The translations under genes and the position numbers were made by a program. From positions 140,001 to 204,000 of the forward strand of contig SWDT01000192.1 of the NCBI GenBank assembly GCA_009193035.1: DNA of 64,000 bases, given 5' to 3'. Positions 34,469-46,716 of this stretch are shown here, one piece after another (position 1 is the stretch's first letter; each line of letters starts with the position of its first letter). This stretch comes from Halicephalobus mephisto. Lineage: Eukaryota > Nematoda > Chromadorea > Rhabditida > Panagrolaimidae. The notes beneath the pieces are model-generated. The model saw only the letters and a program-made list of their open reading frames with translations. It ran no database searches and had not been told where the DNA came from.

Positions 34469-35341
34469 TTTTAAAAATTTCCTAAAATTTAAAAAATTTT
34501 TAAATTTCTAAATTTTTAAAAAATTTCTAAAATTTTTAAGATTTCTAAAATTTTTTTAAATTTCTAAAATTTCTAAAATTTTTAAAAATTTTTAAATTTT
34601 TAAATTTCTGAATTTTTAAAAATATCCTAAAATTTCTAATTTTTTTGAAAATTTCTAAAATTTTTGAAATTTCCTAAAATTTTCCAAAAATAAAAGTACT
34701 TTTAGTTTTCGACTTGTGAAATCCCCTTAGGGCAGCTCCGGAAACAGTTAATTCGACCGTGAAAATTTTCCAAATTATAAAAATTTTAAAAACAGGAGAT
34801 AAATTTTCCCTTTTAATGATTTTTGTTTTTTTCATAATAAAAACAAATATTTACCATTTTTTCGTTTTTTTAAAGATGACCAAACTTTCCTTTTTTATAA
34901 AAAATTACCCGTCAAAAGGCAATCTGGACAAATTAATTTTTTTCTTAGATTTTTACCACTTTTTCCCTTCGTAGTCGCGCGGAAGAATTGCCAGACTTTC
35001 CATTTTAGTCAAAATTAACTGGAAAAACTGACAACTTGGACAGACCAAACTTCTTTTTCTCGATTTCCCCATTGCCAATCATTCACAAAGACGTCCAAAT
35101 TTTTTAACTCGGAAAATCTGGTAATTTCGGCAAATTATTTTTTTAGTTTTTTTGGGAATTTGTTGTGTAAAATCCGAAACTTAGGTGTTATTTACTCTTT
35201 CTATTCACAAGTGAAATGGTAAAGAAAGTTACTGATCGCGGACCGTAGATATACAAAAAACCGAGTAAGATAAAGTAGAGCACGGGAAAATCCAAATAAT
35301 ATCACAGCCAGACTGAACCATTGCAGTCAACGTCATCTCGG
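34469..35341. other. Intergenic, no gene seen
   Basis: From 34475 to 34690 it is low-complexity AAATTTCTAAAATTTTT sequence. The remainder (34690-35341) has weak repeats of the phrase GACTTTCC/AAACTTTCCTTTTT. It should include the syntaxin 3' UTR and the promoter of the 257-aa gene. Confidence 0.5.
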
Positions 35342-36557
35342 TCAACGAGAGTAGAGATACAGGAAAAGAAGAAAGACGAATATCAACCCTGCACAGAAAA
35401 CACATAAAATAAGTTTTTTCTGACGGGCTTTCGTCTGGTAATCCAAGGCTTGACGGACATTCCCGGCTCCCTCCTGGACGTATATCGTGGAGTGTTCCAC
35501 GTTCGCCTCGATGCTGTCGACCATGTCCCCTTGTTCGTGGACGATTCTCGACAAATCAGTGAAAATCTCGTTTAACTGTTGGATATCCGATTCGAAATTA
35601 ATCAGAGCCTAAAACCGAAAAGTAACAAAAACATTAAAAACAAAATCCACCTGTTGTCTTTCCCGTAATTCGAGCAGATTCTGTCTGTGTTGTTGTTGAA
35701 GCTGGACCCTTACAGTATCCTCCTCAGGAGGACTCTGATTCGACAGTATATGATCCTGAGCACTGACAGTTTTGATTTTTTCCTTTTCCTTAGAGGCGGC
35801 CGTTCTTTGGACATCTTGGAGTCTCTTCAGAATCGCGAAATACTCATTCATCAACCGTTCCTTATGAATCCGGAATTCTTTCTAAAAATATTTCAAACAA
35901 AATCAATGATAAAACTATCGGTAAACAAATAAGGTTCATATATGGATAATGTTGATATGTAAAATCCATACAAATAAAAATTAATATATGAAAAGGACCC
36001 ATAAAAGTAAAATTGATATATGAAAAGTATCCATATGTAAAGAAAATCCATATATGAATAAAATTGACATATGAAAAGTACTCATATATGAATAAACTTA
36101 ATATATGAATAAAATTGATATATGAAAATAATCCATATGTAAAGAAAACCCATATATGAATAAAATTGATATATGAAAAGTACCCATATATGAATAAACT
36201 TGATATATGGAGAAAACTCATATGGGTAGAATTGGTATATGAACGAAACTTACATTGTTTTTGGCTAGGATATTGAGTTGTTTCATAATGTTATTCGTCT
36301 TGCTTGACAGAGTATTGCTCTCGTGGATGAGATCGTTGATGAACTCCTTGAGTCTATCATTTTCCTCGTTCGTCCCGATCTTCCCGACATAGTCTTCCAG
36401 CTTCTGGACTGAAATTACGAAATCAAATTCTCAATCGATAGTGATAAACAAAACCCGTGATTTGAAAAAAATCCAAAATTAACTCACCATTACGGTTCAA
36501 TGTGACAAGATTGTTGGAAATTTTCTGTATAAGGTCATCACCGTCCGTAAAATTCAT
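35342..36557 (-). CDS. Syntaxin-7/12-type Qa-SNARE
   Basis: Four exons (36557-36488, 36408-36254, 35881-35651, 35608-35342) give 240 aa in phase. The N-terminal Habc-type helices are followed by the Qa-SNARE motif at about 150-210. The conserved zero-layer glutamine is in IVHEQGDMVDSIE. A C-terminal transmembrane anchor (LILCVFCAGLIFVFLLFLYL) ends LYSR. This fits endosomal syntaxins (STX7/STX12/STX13, which drive fusion of endosomes and lysosomes); the exact paralog cannot be settled by eye. Intron 2 is filled with an ATATATGAA repeat. The upstream region holds three tandem copies of a unit carrying the dispersed motif. Confidence 0.9.
35930..36245. repeat. ATATATGAA tandem repeat in syntaxin intron 2
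   Basis: The block consists of words such as AATTGATATATGAAAAGTAC and CCATATATGAATAAA in about nine imperfect copies. A 119-aa minus-strand frame through it, rich in Phe, Ile and Tyr, is a by-product of the repeat. Confidence 0.8.
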
Positions 36558-37076
36558 TATCAAATCCAGACAATTAGAGACGGATTCAGCGATTCAGAAA
36601 AAAAAGTTTAAACAGATCACTGCAAAACGACTCGCACTGGTGAACGACGGACATTGACTGGTTTTCCTGACGCGAATGTCTCGAGCAGCTTCGTTTTCTA
36701 AAAAGTGATTTTTATTTTTTTTTGTATAAAAATTTCATTATTACTTTTGTAATTGTTAATTTCCTACTTTTTACACAGTATACTGTATTACTACTGACCA
36801 ATTGTCCCGGAGCAAATGTTTCGAATGGCTTTGTTTTTTGTTGGAAATTTTGATTTTTACTTTTTTTTGTTTTTATATAAAAACTTCTTTATTATCCTTG
36901 TAATTATTGATTTTTTCCTCATATAAAGTATACTGTGTATACCGTGATTGTTGTTTCTGCCGCGAACGTTTTGAGTAACTTTATTTTCTTCAACGAGCGA
37001 TTTTTAGTTTTTTACGTGTTCATATAAAAACTTCGTTTCGTATCGTTATCATTCGTGTAATTATCCATTTTCTTCT
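36558..37076. repeat. Three tandem copies, about 150 bp, in the syntaxin upstream region
   Basis: Between about 36660 and 37060 three diverged units run from a motif-like start (TTCCTGACGCGAATGT, TTGTCCCGGAGCAAATGT, TTCTGCCGCGAACGTTTT). Each continues through TTTTTATATAAAAACTTC to a TAATTATTGA-like end. The block lies between the syntaxin start codon and the AGA stop codon, so it probably contains the syntaxin promoter. Confidence 0.7.
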
Positions 37077-38254
37077 TTAAATGCAGTCCACGGTGTGGAC
37101 CTTGACTTTGTCTTCATCCGCTCGTCCAACGATGTAGGAAAACGTCTGCATGCCGTTGCAGGCCGCGCCGTGATCCCCGTCCTTATTTGCCGCTATTACT
37201 GCTCCGAAGTAGTTTGGATAATATTTTTTTATCCGTAAAATCGCTATTTCAGCGGCTTTTGTGGGATTTGCACCGGATCTCATTTTTTCGACCGCGAGAA
37301 AGCTGAAATTTAAGAATTACTGTGCTACGTGAGTTTTTGAAAATTTACGGATTTGCTTTACCTCGGCAAGAATCTCATCATGATGTCGCCATCTCCTGTT
37401 CCAGCTGCTCCCCCGACCTCGTTATCGACATAGGCCCCAGCTCCGGGGATAGGGCTGTCTCCAACTCTCCTGTAAATGGCCGTGTTTTTCTTTGGGATTT
37501 GATATATCGATTTTACCCAGCAATCTTGTTTCTCGCTCCGTTTGTGCTTGTGCCTGCCGCAACGTCCCTATTGGCATCGACAACTACCATTCCAATCGTG
37601 TCGTGACTCGTTTCGCTGAAAACATTCTTATATTTTTCAGGATTCTTCGATTTGCTCTGCGTAACTGAGGGCCTATATGGTCCGCACATTTCCCGTGGAT
37701 CTGGCTCAACGTTGGTCCAGAAGTTTGGCTGACAATGAGCGCTTAACCAACTTTGATGCATTGTGGATGAAACATTGGTAGTTAGATTTTCCTCAGGAAA
37801 TCCCATGCTGAGTGCGAACTTGGTTGCTGAAATTTAACTTTTTATTTTTTCGTTTTAAAATCAGTTTACCTTGGTTTCCTACGATGAAGGAGTGCTTGGT
37901 GTAGTTCATCACAGCCCAAGCGACGTTTGCGGCGGCTTTCACCCTTCTGAGGTCCCCCACAGCCCCCATTTTTTGACCGGGACCATCCATCAGAAGCGCA
38001 TCTAGGGTTGTTTCTCCTGTTTCGTCGGGACTTCCTCCAAATCCAACAGTAGTGTCGCATTGTCGAGTTTCACATTCGGTCAATCCTTCTACTAATGCGA
38101 GCATCCGGTGATTAGGGTTAATTTTGAATCGATTAGTGGCTCTTTGAGCTGCGGCTTGGAAATCCGCATTTCCCCATGTAGTTACGACAAATGGAATCGT
38201 AGCTTTAATTTCGACGATAAATATCCCAAGAAATAGAACCAGTAATTGATTCAT
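37077..38254 (-). CDS. AGA: Aspartylglucosaminidase (N4-GlcNAc-L-asparaginase)
   Basis: Four exons (38254-37870, 37826-37517, 37469-37362, 37302-37077) give 342 aa; human AGA has 346. The N terminus is a signal peptide ([18 protein letters not shown]). The precursor is expected to cleave itself before the catalytic threonine of [11 protein letters not shown], Thr205 in this model (Thr206 in the human enzyme). The downstream [10 protein letters not shown] and [19 protein letters not shown] regions are also typical of this Ntn-hydrolase family. The enzyme cleaves the GlcNAc-asparagine bond of glycoproteins in lysosomes. It is divergent from COX6C with 330 bp between start codons. Confidence 0.95.
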
Positions 38255-38584
38255 CTTAATCGATAGACTAAAAAACGGATCGGTTTTTGTCTCGCCTTGA
38301 CCGATATTATAAACAAACTTTTCTGGTCTGCCTTTTTAACCCAAATGATAACTAGTGTTATTTGAGGTTAGTGGCACAATTTGTTTGTTTTTAACCAAGA
38401 TTAGGATGTTTGCAATGTGGCTTTATTACAAGTTTTAGAAGGCTATGTCAAGATGATTTGTGAAAATTCCCCATTTGAGGTTTTTTAATAATATAGTTGT
38501 CAGGATTCTAGTTTTCGTGTTCGTGAATAATTGTGAATCGTGTATCTTCATTTTCAATCTTATCTGAATCTATTTTAGGCAAGG
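38255..38584. promoter_or_regulatory. Shared divergent promoter, AGA and COX6C
   Basis: This 330-bp gap separates the AGA start (minus) and the COX6C start (plus). A TCTATTTTAG acceptor ends at 38578, six nt before the COX6C ATG, which fits spliced-leader addition or a short 5' UTR intron. No known factor site stands out. Confidence 0.45.
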
Positions 38585-39197
38585 ATGTCTGTATCACCGT
38601 TCCAAATGCGTCAAATGCTCCATACGAGCGCTCGTCGATTCATCTGGGGGAGTCTTGCTGTTTCTATTGCATCTACTGTAACCTTTTACTTTGGTTACGT
38701 TCAACCCCGTCATCTTAAATATGAGGAGTTCTTCAAGTAAGTTTTTTTTGTTTTTTAGGACCCTTGTTTTTTTTGCTTTCATTGAAAAAGAGTATCCCTT
38801 GCGCAATAGACTTTATGTTCAAAGTTTATTCTGTTTTGTGATTCTGACGAATCATCATGTGATTTTAATAGGAAAGATGATCAGTTTTAACAAACACAGC
38901 ATGATATTTTTTTGATTTTTTTTAAAATGACGTTGATTTGTTTAAGGTGCACTTTTACTTTTTCTAAACATGTGTAGTCTTTTCACTGATGAAATTAAGG
39001 ATTTATAATTGATTTGTCATATATGATATGATGGAATAGGAAGGAAATTGATCTCATTAATCATTTTTAGGAACTACGATCCCTACACTCGTATGCGTGA
39101 GATTTGCGCCGCTAACAAGGGCTACATGCATACTTGCCCTCACGAACTTGCGAAGATTGCTGAGGAGAAGGGCCAGCCGATTGCTCCTCTCGAGTAA
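38585..39197 (+). CDS. COX6C: Cytochrome c oxidase subunit 6C
   Basis: Two exons (38585-38736, 39071-39197) give 92 aa. An N-terminal basic stretch (MSVSPFQMRQMLHTSARRF) precedes one transmembrane helix (SLAVSIASTVTFYFGYV). Then comes KYEEFFKNYDPYTRMREI, which aligns with the YADFYRNYD segment of vertebrate COX6C. The C terminus is longer than in vertebrates (75 aa) and contains two cysteines (ICAANKGYMHTC). It is a nuclear-encoded small subunit of respiratory complex IV in the inner mitochondrial membrane. Confidence 0.82.
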
Positions 39198-39411
39198 TTG
39201 AACAAGATAGTGTTTCTTGGATGTGTAGGTCTTCTCTGTTGAGATGGTCATGTTCTGTATGAAGGTAAAATTAGATTTAAAGAAGTTTTATACACGTATG
39301 TGACAAAATAAGGTTGTCAAATTAAAACCAAAAAATTACGATCAAATGTGGCCTAAAAATACTGTACACGATGAAAAGCAGTAGACCAAATAGTTGGTTG
39401 ATAATCTTTGT

Positions 39412-42400
39412 TTAATGTGAAACACAGAGTCCCGCACTGTTGAGGTGGGGTTTCTGGACGATTTCGAAAGTGGAAGCTGCTGGTTCTTCGATGGTGACCG
39501 AGTAACGGAGTTGTTTAGCACATAGCCAGGAGTAGTAGTTATCAAATTCGATTATATCTAGAATGTTCGGTCTTAGTTTTGAAATGACGAAAGAGACTAG
39601 TTAGTTTAATCTTTCGAAATTAAGTCTCGTAAATTTGTAATTTTTGTCTTTTAGAGTAGAAGAAAAACAAAAATTTACGTGATTTTTTTGGGTTTTTTTA
39701 GTAGAAAAAATTGCATTAGAGATAAGGGACAGATGGTAGGAGTAAAAGAATGTGGATAAGGGTACTGAAAGAGAAGTGGATAGGGTACATGAAGGGGATG
39801 GTTAAAAGGTAAGGAAAAAAGCAAAAGGAGGAAATAACAGTAAAAAGTAGAAGAAGAGGAGTAAAGATTGAATGGAAAGGTAAAGGTAGAGGTAGAGGAT
39901 AAAGAAGAGAATAAAATTAAAAGGAAAAATAAAAGGAAATATCAGTAAAGGAGTAAAACTACGGTAATATGATAATAGTAAAGAAGTAAAATTACGGTAA
40001 TGGAGTAACAGTAAAGAAGTAAAATTACGGTAATATGATAATAGTAAAGAAGTAAAATTACGGTAATATGGTAATAGTAAAGAAGTAAAACTACAGTAAT
40101 ATGGTAATAGTAAAGATAGAATGATAGGATGAAAGTATGAAGTTAAAGGTAAAGTAATGGAGTTACAGTAAGCAGTAGAAATGAAGTAATGACATGAAGG
40201 TAAAAGTACTTACATCTGCCTGTTTGTTCACAATGGATATTTCCAGATACAGGCACTTTGGAACATTCCAATCTAATGTAAGGAAAAACTGGCTCCATTT
40301 CGGTTAAATCATTTGCTGAATTTGTTTTGTCGAAATATATGGCAAATCCAATATCGTCTTCATCTGTCATGTATCTCCAACTAAAAAAATATTATTTTTT
40401 ATTTTTTATCGATCCCTTTTGAAATTTTTCCGATTGATTTTTGACATATTTTTCAAAAAAGAAAAACCTGTTGTTGCTCAATTTTTTATCGGACATGATT
40501 ACCGATCGCTGACCGTTTTGACTAATTAAATCATAGTATTATGAAATTTTAAAATTTTCGAAATTAATTTTCTTAAATTAAACAATTTTAAAATTTATAT
40601 TTTTTTTTAAATTAAACAATTTAAAAATTCATATTTTTTTTAAATTAAACAATTTTAAAATTCATATTTTTTTAAACTTAAATAATTTTAAAATTAAAAC
40701 TTTTTTGAATTCAATTTTTTTTAAATTAAATAATTTTACAATTTATATTTTTTTAAAATTAAAATTTTTTAAAATTAATTTTTTTTTAAATTTTTGAAAC
40801 TTTTTTAAAATAAAATTTTCTGGGTTTCAAAAATCTCTAAATTTTGAAGTTCTTCAACTTCATCCTAGAAGATTCCAGAATCTGAATTTTAAAAAATTTT
40901 AAAATTTTAAAAAATTTTAAATTTTCGAAAATTTTAAATTTCATAATATTGCAAAATTTTCATAAAAAATCGGAAACTTAGAATTTTCAAATTGGATTCT
41001 AGAATGTTCCAGAATCTTTCAATAAATTTTTTAAATTCTAAAATTTAAAAAAAATTAAATTACGTAATTATTTAATTTTGTAAATAAAACGGGCAAAGGA
41101 CAAAATTGTTCCAGTTAGTTCCATTTTCGGAAAAATAACAAAAAATGAGTCACCGTAATCATTCATTTTCTTTTTTGATTTTCAAAAAAAGTTTTAATTT
41201 TTATTTAGAAAAAAATTTTCTTTTTTGATTTTCTAAAAAGTTTTAATTTTTCTTTTTTTATTTTTTTTTAATTTTAAAATTTTTATTTTTTAAAAAAAGT
41301 TTTCTTTCTTATTTTTTTAAATTTTAAAATTTTCATTTTTTAAAAAAAGTTTTCTTTTTTATTTTCTGAAAATTTTTGATTGAAAAATCAATTTCAAATT
41401 TTTCAAAAACGAAAATTTGAAAGATATCGGATATGACCGTTTTCTCAAAACATTCGTGTGAAAAAATCCATTTTAGTCAACAAAAAATGAAAAAATAGAT
41501 CAATAAGATTTCTTAGAATCGGATTATCAAATCAGCAATCATAAAAAAAATTTTAAAAAAAAATAAAAATTTTAAAAATAAAAAAAAATAAAAATTTTAA
41601 AAATAAAAAAAAACAAAAATTTTAAAAAATTAAATTTTTATAAAACATTTTTGAAATTTTTTAAAACTTTCCAATTGAGACCTAAAATTGTAAAATTACT
41701 AAATTTAAAAAATTGTAAAACCAATTTTTAATTTTTGGCCTTCTAAAGTCTATTTTAATCATTTTTCGGTAAAATTTTACATTATTTTCAATTTTCAATT
41801 TTCAATTTTCAATAAAATTATCGAAATTTAATTTTTTTTAATATTAAATTTAAAAGTTTCTCAAATAATAAAACCAATTTTTAATTTTTGGCGTTCTGTT
41901 CTAAATTCTATTTTAATCACTTTTAATTTTTTTTAAATTTTACTTTTAACTTTTTTAAAATTACTAAAATTTAATCTTTTTTAAATATTAAATTTAAAAA
42001 ATTTCAACTTTTGGCGTTCTGTTCCTATGTCCATTTCGATCATTTTCAAAAAAAATTTTTCTCTATCCTTATTTCTCTTAATAAAATTATTTAAAAACTG
42101 TCAATTTTCTTTTCCGGAACTTTGTTCCATTTTACCAACCTGATTTTAGAATTCGTTTTCGCCTTTATTTCAATGAGATGTTTGTCTCCAGCGTAGACGG
42201 TAGTCAGCTGATCGAACGCGGCAGCCCCAGCCAGGTCCATGTAATAACAGTCCGGGACCGGTCCGAGTCCGTACCGAATCTTAGACGGACATCTGCAGCA
42301 ATCACGCTCAGAATGCACACGACCATCGTCTTCTCCTCTTTAAATGCACGGAGAAGTCGGAAGCAACATGAGCAAAAAACAGAAGAGATATATCAAAGAG

Positions 42401-45400
42401 GAAAATTTGGTCGAAACAGATTTTATTGCGAAAAATAAAATATCGATTACAGTAAGAATTTTGGAAAAAACATTCTTTAAAAATAAAAATCTATAAAAAT
42501 CAATAAATTCAATTTTTATTTTTAAAAAAGTTTATTTTAAAATTTCAAACATAAACTTTTTTAAAAATAAAAATCACAAAAATTTTAAATTTTTATTTTC
42601 AAAAAAGTTTCAATTTTGATAAAATTTCAAAGATGAAAGTTTTTTAAAATTAAAATCACAGAAAATTAGATAATTATTAATGAATTTTTATATAACTTTT
42701 AATTTTTAAAGATTTTCAATTTTAGAATTTTTTATTTTAATAAAAATATACTTTTTAAAAAATAAAAATTGATATAAAAATTCATTAATAATTATCTAAT
42801 TTTCTGTAATTTTTATATAACTTTTAATTTTTAAAGGTTTTCAATTTCAGAATTTTTTATTTTAATAAAAATGAACTTTTTTAAAAATAAATAAATATAA
42901 AAATCACTAAGAAATTATAAAATTTAAATTGATTTTTATATAAATTTTCACTTTTAAAGGTTTTCAACTTTAGAATTCCTTATTTTAATAAAAATGAACT
43001 TTTTTAAAAAGAAATAAATATAAAAATTACTAAAAAATTACCAAATTTAAATTGATTTTTATATAACTTTTAATTTTTAAAGGTTTTCAATTTTAGAATT
43101 TCTTATTTTAATAAAAATAAACTTTTTAAAAAATAAAAATTGGTATAAAAACTCATTAATAATTATCTAATTTTCTGTAATTTTAATTTTTAAAGGTTTT
43201 CAATTTCAGAATTTCTTATTTTAATAAATGTCTTCTTTCACAACAAATATCTGTTTCTTTCGAAATTTCTCCTTTGTTAGCAAAGCTTGCCAGGCATCAC
43301 TTCTGTTAAAAAACAAAAACTCACTTTGGATCTCCATCGTCGTCGCACATTCTGCCGCCCCAATGACGAGGCCATGCATCCAAATCTACGTATTGTCCAA
43401 GAACATTTTGCCAATCATCTTCTCCGGGCATATCAATCAATTTTTTAATAGAATCGCTCAAAAACGGAGTCATACTGTTGAACGCTACAGTAGCCATATG
43501 TGGAGCTCTAAGAATCAAGATTTTCCTCAAAACCAAGGGATAATGCTCCTGAAACAACATCACAAGAGTCGTGAAAGCAGATGCAAATTGTTTAGAACTA
43601 AAATGAGCAGAAGTGATGTGATCAAGATCGAAAATTAACATCATTGTTTCGAAAGCGTTTCCTGTGTGTTTCGATCTTTCGGCACAAAGTTTTAATCCTT
43701 TTTCGATCGCGGCAAGAGAAAACTTGATGTAGTCCTTGGATTCCACCGATCTCAACATCCCTAAAAATAAATAATTACTGTAAAAAATTTAAAATTTTAA
43801 ATAACTTAAAAAAAATTTTAAACAATTTCGAAAATATTAAAAATAATATCGAAAAAATAAATTTTAAACAATTCCAAAAAAATTTAAAACAATTTTAAAA
43901 AAATAAATTTTAAACAATTTCGAAAATATTAAAAATAATATCGAAAAAATAAATTTTAAACAATTCCAAAAAAATTTAAAACAATTTTAAAAAAATAAAT
44001 TTTAAACAATTTCGAAAATATTAAAAATAATTCTAAAAAAATAAATTTTAAACAATTTTGGAAAAATTCAAATAATTCTAAAAAAACAATTTTTAAACAA
44101 TTTCAAAAATATTTAAAATTTAAAAAATAGTTTCATTGTGAAAATTATTTTAAGATTATCGATTTTGAAAGTTCAAAAATCGGAAGATTTCGAAATTTTT
44201 GAATAAAGAAATATTTCTTATCTTGATCCAGTATGACAAATCAGTTCTCAGAAAAAAGGTTAATCTAGAATAGTGACTAATTTTTGATTATTAATCGTTG
44301 ATGTTAGACACTATCCAAATTCCAACAAAAATAAATTTTGATAATGTTTATTTTTGACAATTTATTTCGTTTTTCAGTCACTATCCAAATTTAATCTTAC
44401 TGATTTTTTAAAAACAAAACAATCTTGAATAATGTTTATTTGAAGCAATTAATTGTCCGAAATGGACACTATCCAAGTTTGGTTCTTTTATCTTTTACAA
44501 GTTCAAATCAAGATAGTGTTGATTTAAAACAATTAATAGTCCAAAGTAAACTATTAAAACTTCTTCAAACAAATTCTATCAAATGTAAACATAGATAATG
44601 TCTATTTTGGACAATTAATGAGTTCAAAGTAGATACTATTCAAGACTCCTCAAACAAATTTCACCCAATGTAAACACAGATAGTGTTCATTTTAGACAAT
44701 TAATGAGTTCAAAATAGACACTATCCAAGATTCTTCAAACAAATTTCACCCAATGCAAAAATGAATAGTGTTCATTTTAGACAGTTAGCCGTGCAAAATA
44801 GACACTATCCAAGATTCCTCAAACAAATTTCACCCAATGCAAAAATGAATAGTGTTCATTTTAGACAATTAACCGTGCAAAATAGACACTATCCAAAATT
44901 CCTCAAACAAATTTCACCCAATGCAAAAATGGATAGTGTTCATTTTAGACAATTAACCGTGCAAAATAGACACTATCCAAGATTCCTCAAACAAATTCCA
45001 CTAAAAAACAAATAATATTTATTTTAAATAATGAACCATCCAAAATAGACATTATTTAATTTTGTCCTTGAAATAAAACCCCAATTATCGACCAAAACTT
45101 TTAATTACTTTCAATTTTCTTTCCAAATTTAATTCCCCCATGCAAAAATTTATTCTTTGGTCCACGAACCAGAATCGGAAAATCCAAAACAAACCGCGAT
45201 CCAAGGTCACATATATCAAAATATCTTTTTGATCTTTGAATCTTAAAAACACTTACCTTCAACATCCATATTCCCCAATAATGACATCAAAATAGGACTT
45301 CCTTCACGATCAGCCAAAAATCCATATCCACAATATTTTTCTAATATCTGTAAAAAAATTTAAATTTTCATTAAAAAAACAAAAAAAACCTCCGGAGGTG

Positions 45401-45617
45401 TCCAATCTTCTATTTCATCCAATTCCCATGCTTTTCTAAATATCATATTTTTTTTTAATCCATCTGCTGCATCTTCAAATCTTCCATCTTTAGATCTAAG
45501 CCATCGTAATATATATGAATCATCAACTAAATCCAATTTAGGAACATATGAACGAAGTGATTGAATTGATTCCAATTCTTGTGCTGAGATAGGTCGAGCT
45601 CCAATTATATTCGGCAT
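39412..45617 (-). CDS. SEC14-like protein with CRAL-TRIO and GOLD domains
   Basis: Six exons (45617-45390, 45347-45257, 43760-43325, 42292-42140, 40380-40214, 39557-39412) join in phase to 406 aa, the length of vertebrate SEC14L2-type proteins. The CRAL-TRIO N region carries DDSYILRWLRSKDGRFEDA. The lipid-binding CRAL-TRIO domain spans about 80-255 (FETMMLIFDLDHIT, VLRKILILRAPHM). DGDPKCPSKIRYGLGPVP follows, a good match to the SEC14L signature at that point. The C-terminal GOLD domain includes KISWRYMTDEDDIGFAIYF and IIEFDNYYSWL. Such proteins carry hydrophobic ligands (tocopherol, phosphoinositides, squalene) between membranes. A TTTTTTCAG acceptor lies 2 nt before the ATG. It is likely the ortholog of the nematode ctg genes. 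Confidence 0.92.
39700..40140. repeat. Purine-rich stretch and 33-bp tandem repeat in SEC14-like intron 5
   Basis: From 39720 to 39960 the plus strand is G/A-rich (AAGGAGGAAATAAC type). From about 39960 to 40130 there are five copies of GTAATATGATAATAGTAAAG plus AAGTAAAATTACG. All lie inside intron 5 (39558-40213). Confidence 0.75.
40381..42139. other. SEC14-like intron 4, AT-rich low complexity
   Basis: The 1.76-kb intron is composed of short AAATTAAACAATTTTAAAAT and TTTTAAAAAAAGTTTTCTTT phrases. No gene or mobile-element protein is visible. Confidence 0.5.
42480..43235. repeat. Tandem repeat, about 130 bp unit, in SEC14-like intron 3
   Basis: Five copies are marked by ATATAACTTTTAATTTTTAA followed by AGGTTTTCAATTTTAGAATT and TATTTTAATAAAAATGAAC. 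They lie inside the intron 42293-43324. Confidence 0.75.
43790..44110. repeat. Tandem repeat, about 95 bp unit, in SEC14-like intron 2
   Basis: Three to four copies are marked by TTTTAAACAATTTCGAAAAT followed by ATTAAAAATAATATCG and AATTCCAAAAAAATTTAAAA. Confidence 0.7.
44240..45065. repeat. GATAGTGT/ACACTATC inverted-repeat array in SEC14-like intron 2
   Basis: About eight hairpin units alternate a left arm (GATAGTGTTCATTTTAGACA) with a right arm (CAAAATAGACACTATCCAAG). The right half of the array (44640-44995) is a clean tandem repeat of about 88 bp with the linker TCACCCAATGCAAAAATG. It is a variant of the GGATAGTGAC family in the glutamate-receptor introns. Confidence 0.8.
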
Positions 45618-45950
45618 TTCTGAAAAATAATAGTTAGAAGAAGATTCAAACAATCAGTCCAGAGAAAACTTTGACGGTGTTGTCATGAGAAAAAGAAACA
45701 TGGGACTGGCCGCCGCCGCGCACGTCTTCCAACACTCCGAAGGGCGGTCTTCCAGTTTGAATCGAATCGCCCCGTTTCTTCTTTCTACTGCACGTAAACT
45801 CAAAGGCGGGGATTTCAAAGATGGGCAGATCCTCTTCCGTCTATTCTAGTTTGGCCAGTTTTGCAATTCCAAAACAATCAATTTGGATTTATAAGTTTAA
45901 TAACAAAACACAAAAACAAATGAGTGACATCCCTCAACTCAGAAACTCAT
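45618..45950. promoter_or_regulatory. Gap between RPS7 and the SEC14-like gene (same strand)
   Basis: The 333-bp gap includes a locally GC-rich part near 45705-45730 (GGCCGCCGCCGCGCACG on the plus strand). It may be the SEC14-like promoter, or the intercistronic part of a two-gene operon, since a TTTTTTCAG acceptor sits just before the downstream ATG. The sequence alone does not decide. Confidence 0.4.
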
Positions 45951-46716
45951 TTAGAACAACGGCTCGGGGAACTCGAACGTGACCGTTTTGCCAGTAAGGT
46001 ACTTGTAGAGAGAGATGAAGGTCTCAACCTTATGTTCAACGTTGGTTTGCTGGCTTCGATCGAGATGGACCTTGGTCAACTGCTTGCCGTCGAGCTTGTG
46101 TCTGATTCTCTTACCGACAACTTCGGCGGGGTACACCAAGTCGTTGAGGATAGCTTCGTGAACGGCGGTGAGGGTACGGCTCATTGGACGCTTGTTCTTC
46201 ATAGGAATGTGCTTCCTTCCACGCTGAGGCTTGGGGAGGATGCGGCGCTAAAAGAAAACAATGTTCCATGTGAAGCACAAACTGGTTCACGGGAAAAGCG
46301 ACAAAATCCACTTTGGATTCCAACGCCCCATGAAGCTAATTTATACAAAAACTTACGCGAGCGATGAAGACAACGTGCTTTCCACCGAACTTCTTCTCCA
46401 ATTCACGAACAAGACGAGAGTGGACCTTCTGGAAATCACGCAGTTGGGGGACAGGAACATAGATAACAATGGCTTTCTTGTCGTTGAATTCAAGTTCCTG
46501 GAAGATAAAAGCAAATTAGAAACAGAGAAGAGAAGACGCTGGACAACTGATATATGAAACGGAGCATACCTGGGCGCCAACGATGTACAGCTCAGTTAAA
46601 CGTCCCTTCAAGTCATCAGCATTAGACAACTCCGTCAAAGCGTTAGCAATTTGCTTCTCGAGTTCGTCAGGAGCTTTGCCGTCAGGCTTCACAAGTTTGT
46701 TGTAGGTGATCACCAT
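45951..46716 (-). CDS. RPS7: 40S ribosomal protein S7 (eS7)
   Basis: Three exons (46716-46570, 46497-46357, 46247-45951) give 194 aa, exactly the family length. Landmarks: LIVKPDGK-like start ([13 protein letters not shown]), [37 protein letters not shown], the Arg/Lys run [11 protein letters not shown], and [20 protein letters not shown]. It is a component of the small ribosomal subunit. A GTTTTCAG acceptor 17 nt upstream of the ATG suggests spliced-leader addition, as usual for nematode ribosomal-protein genes. Introns are short (109 and 72 bp), unlike its neighbours. Confidence 0.97.

Noticed and set aside
35862..36221. 119-aa minus-strand frame rich in Phe, Ile and Tyr
   Set aside because: It is the translation of the ATATATGAA repeat inside a syntaxin intron.
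43228..43638. 136-aa plus-strand frame
   Set aside because: Antisense to the CRAL-TRIO exon of the SEC14-like gene, whose domain match is clear.
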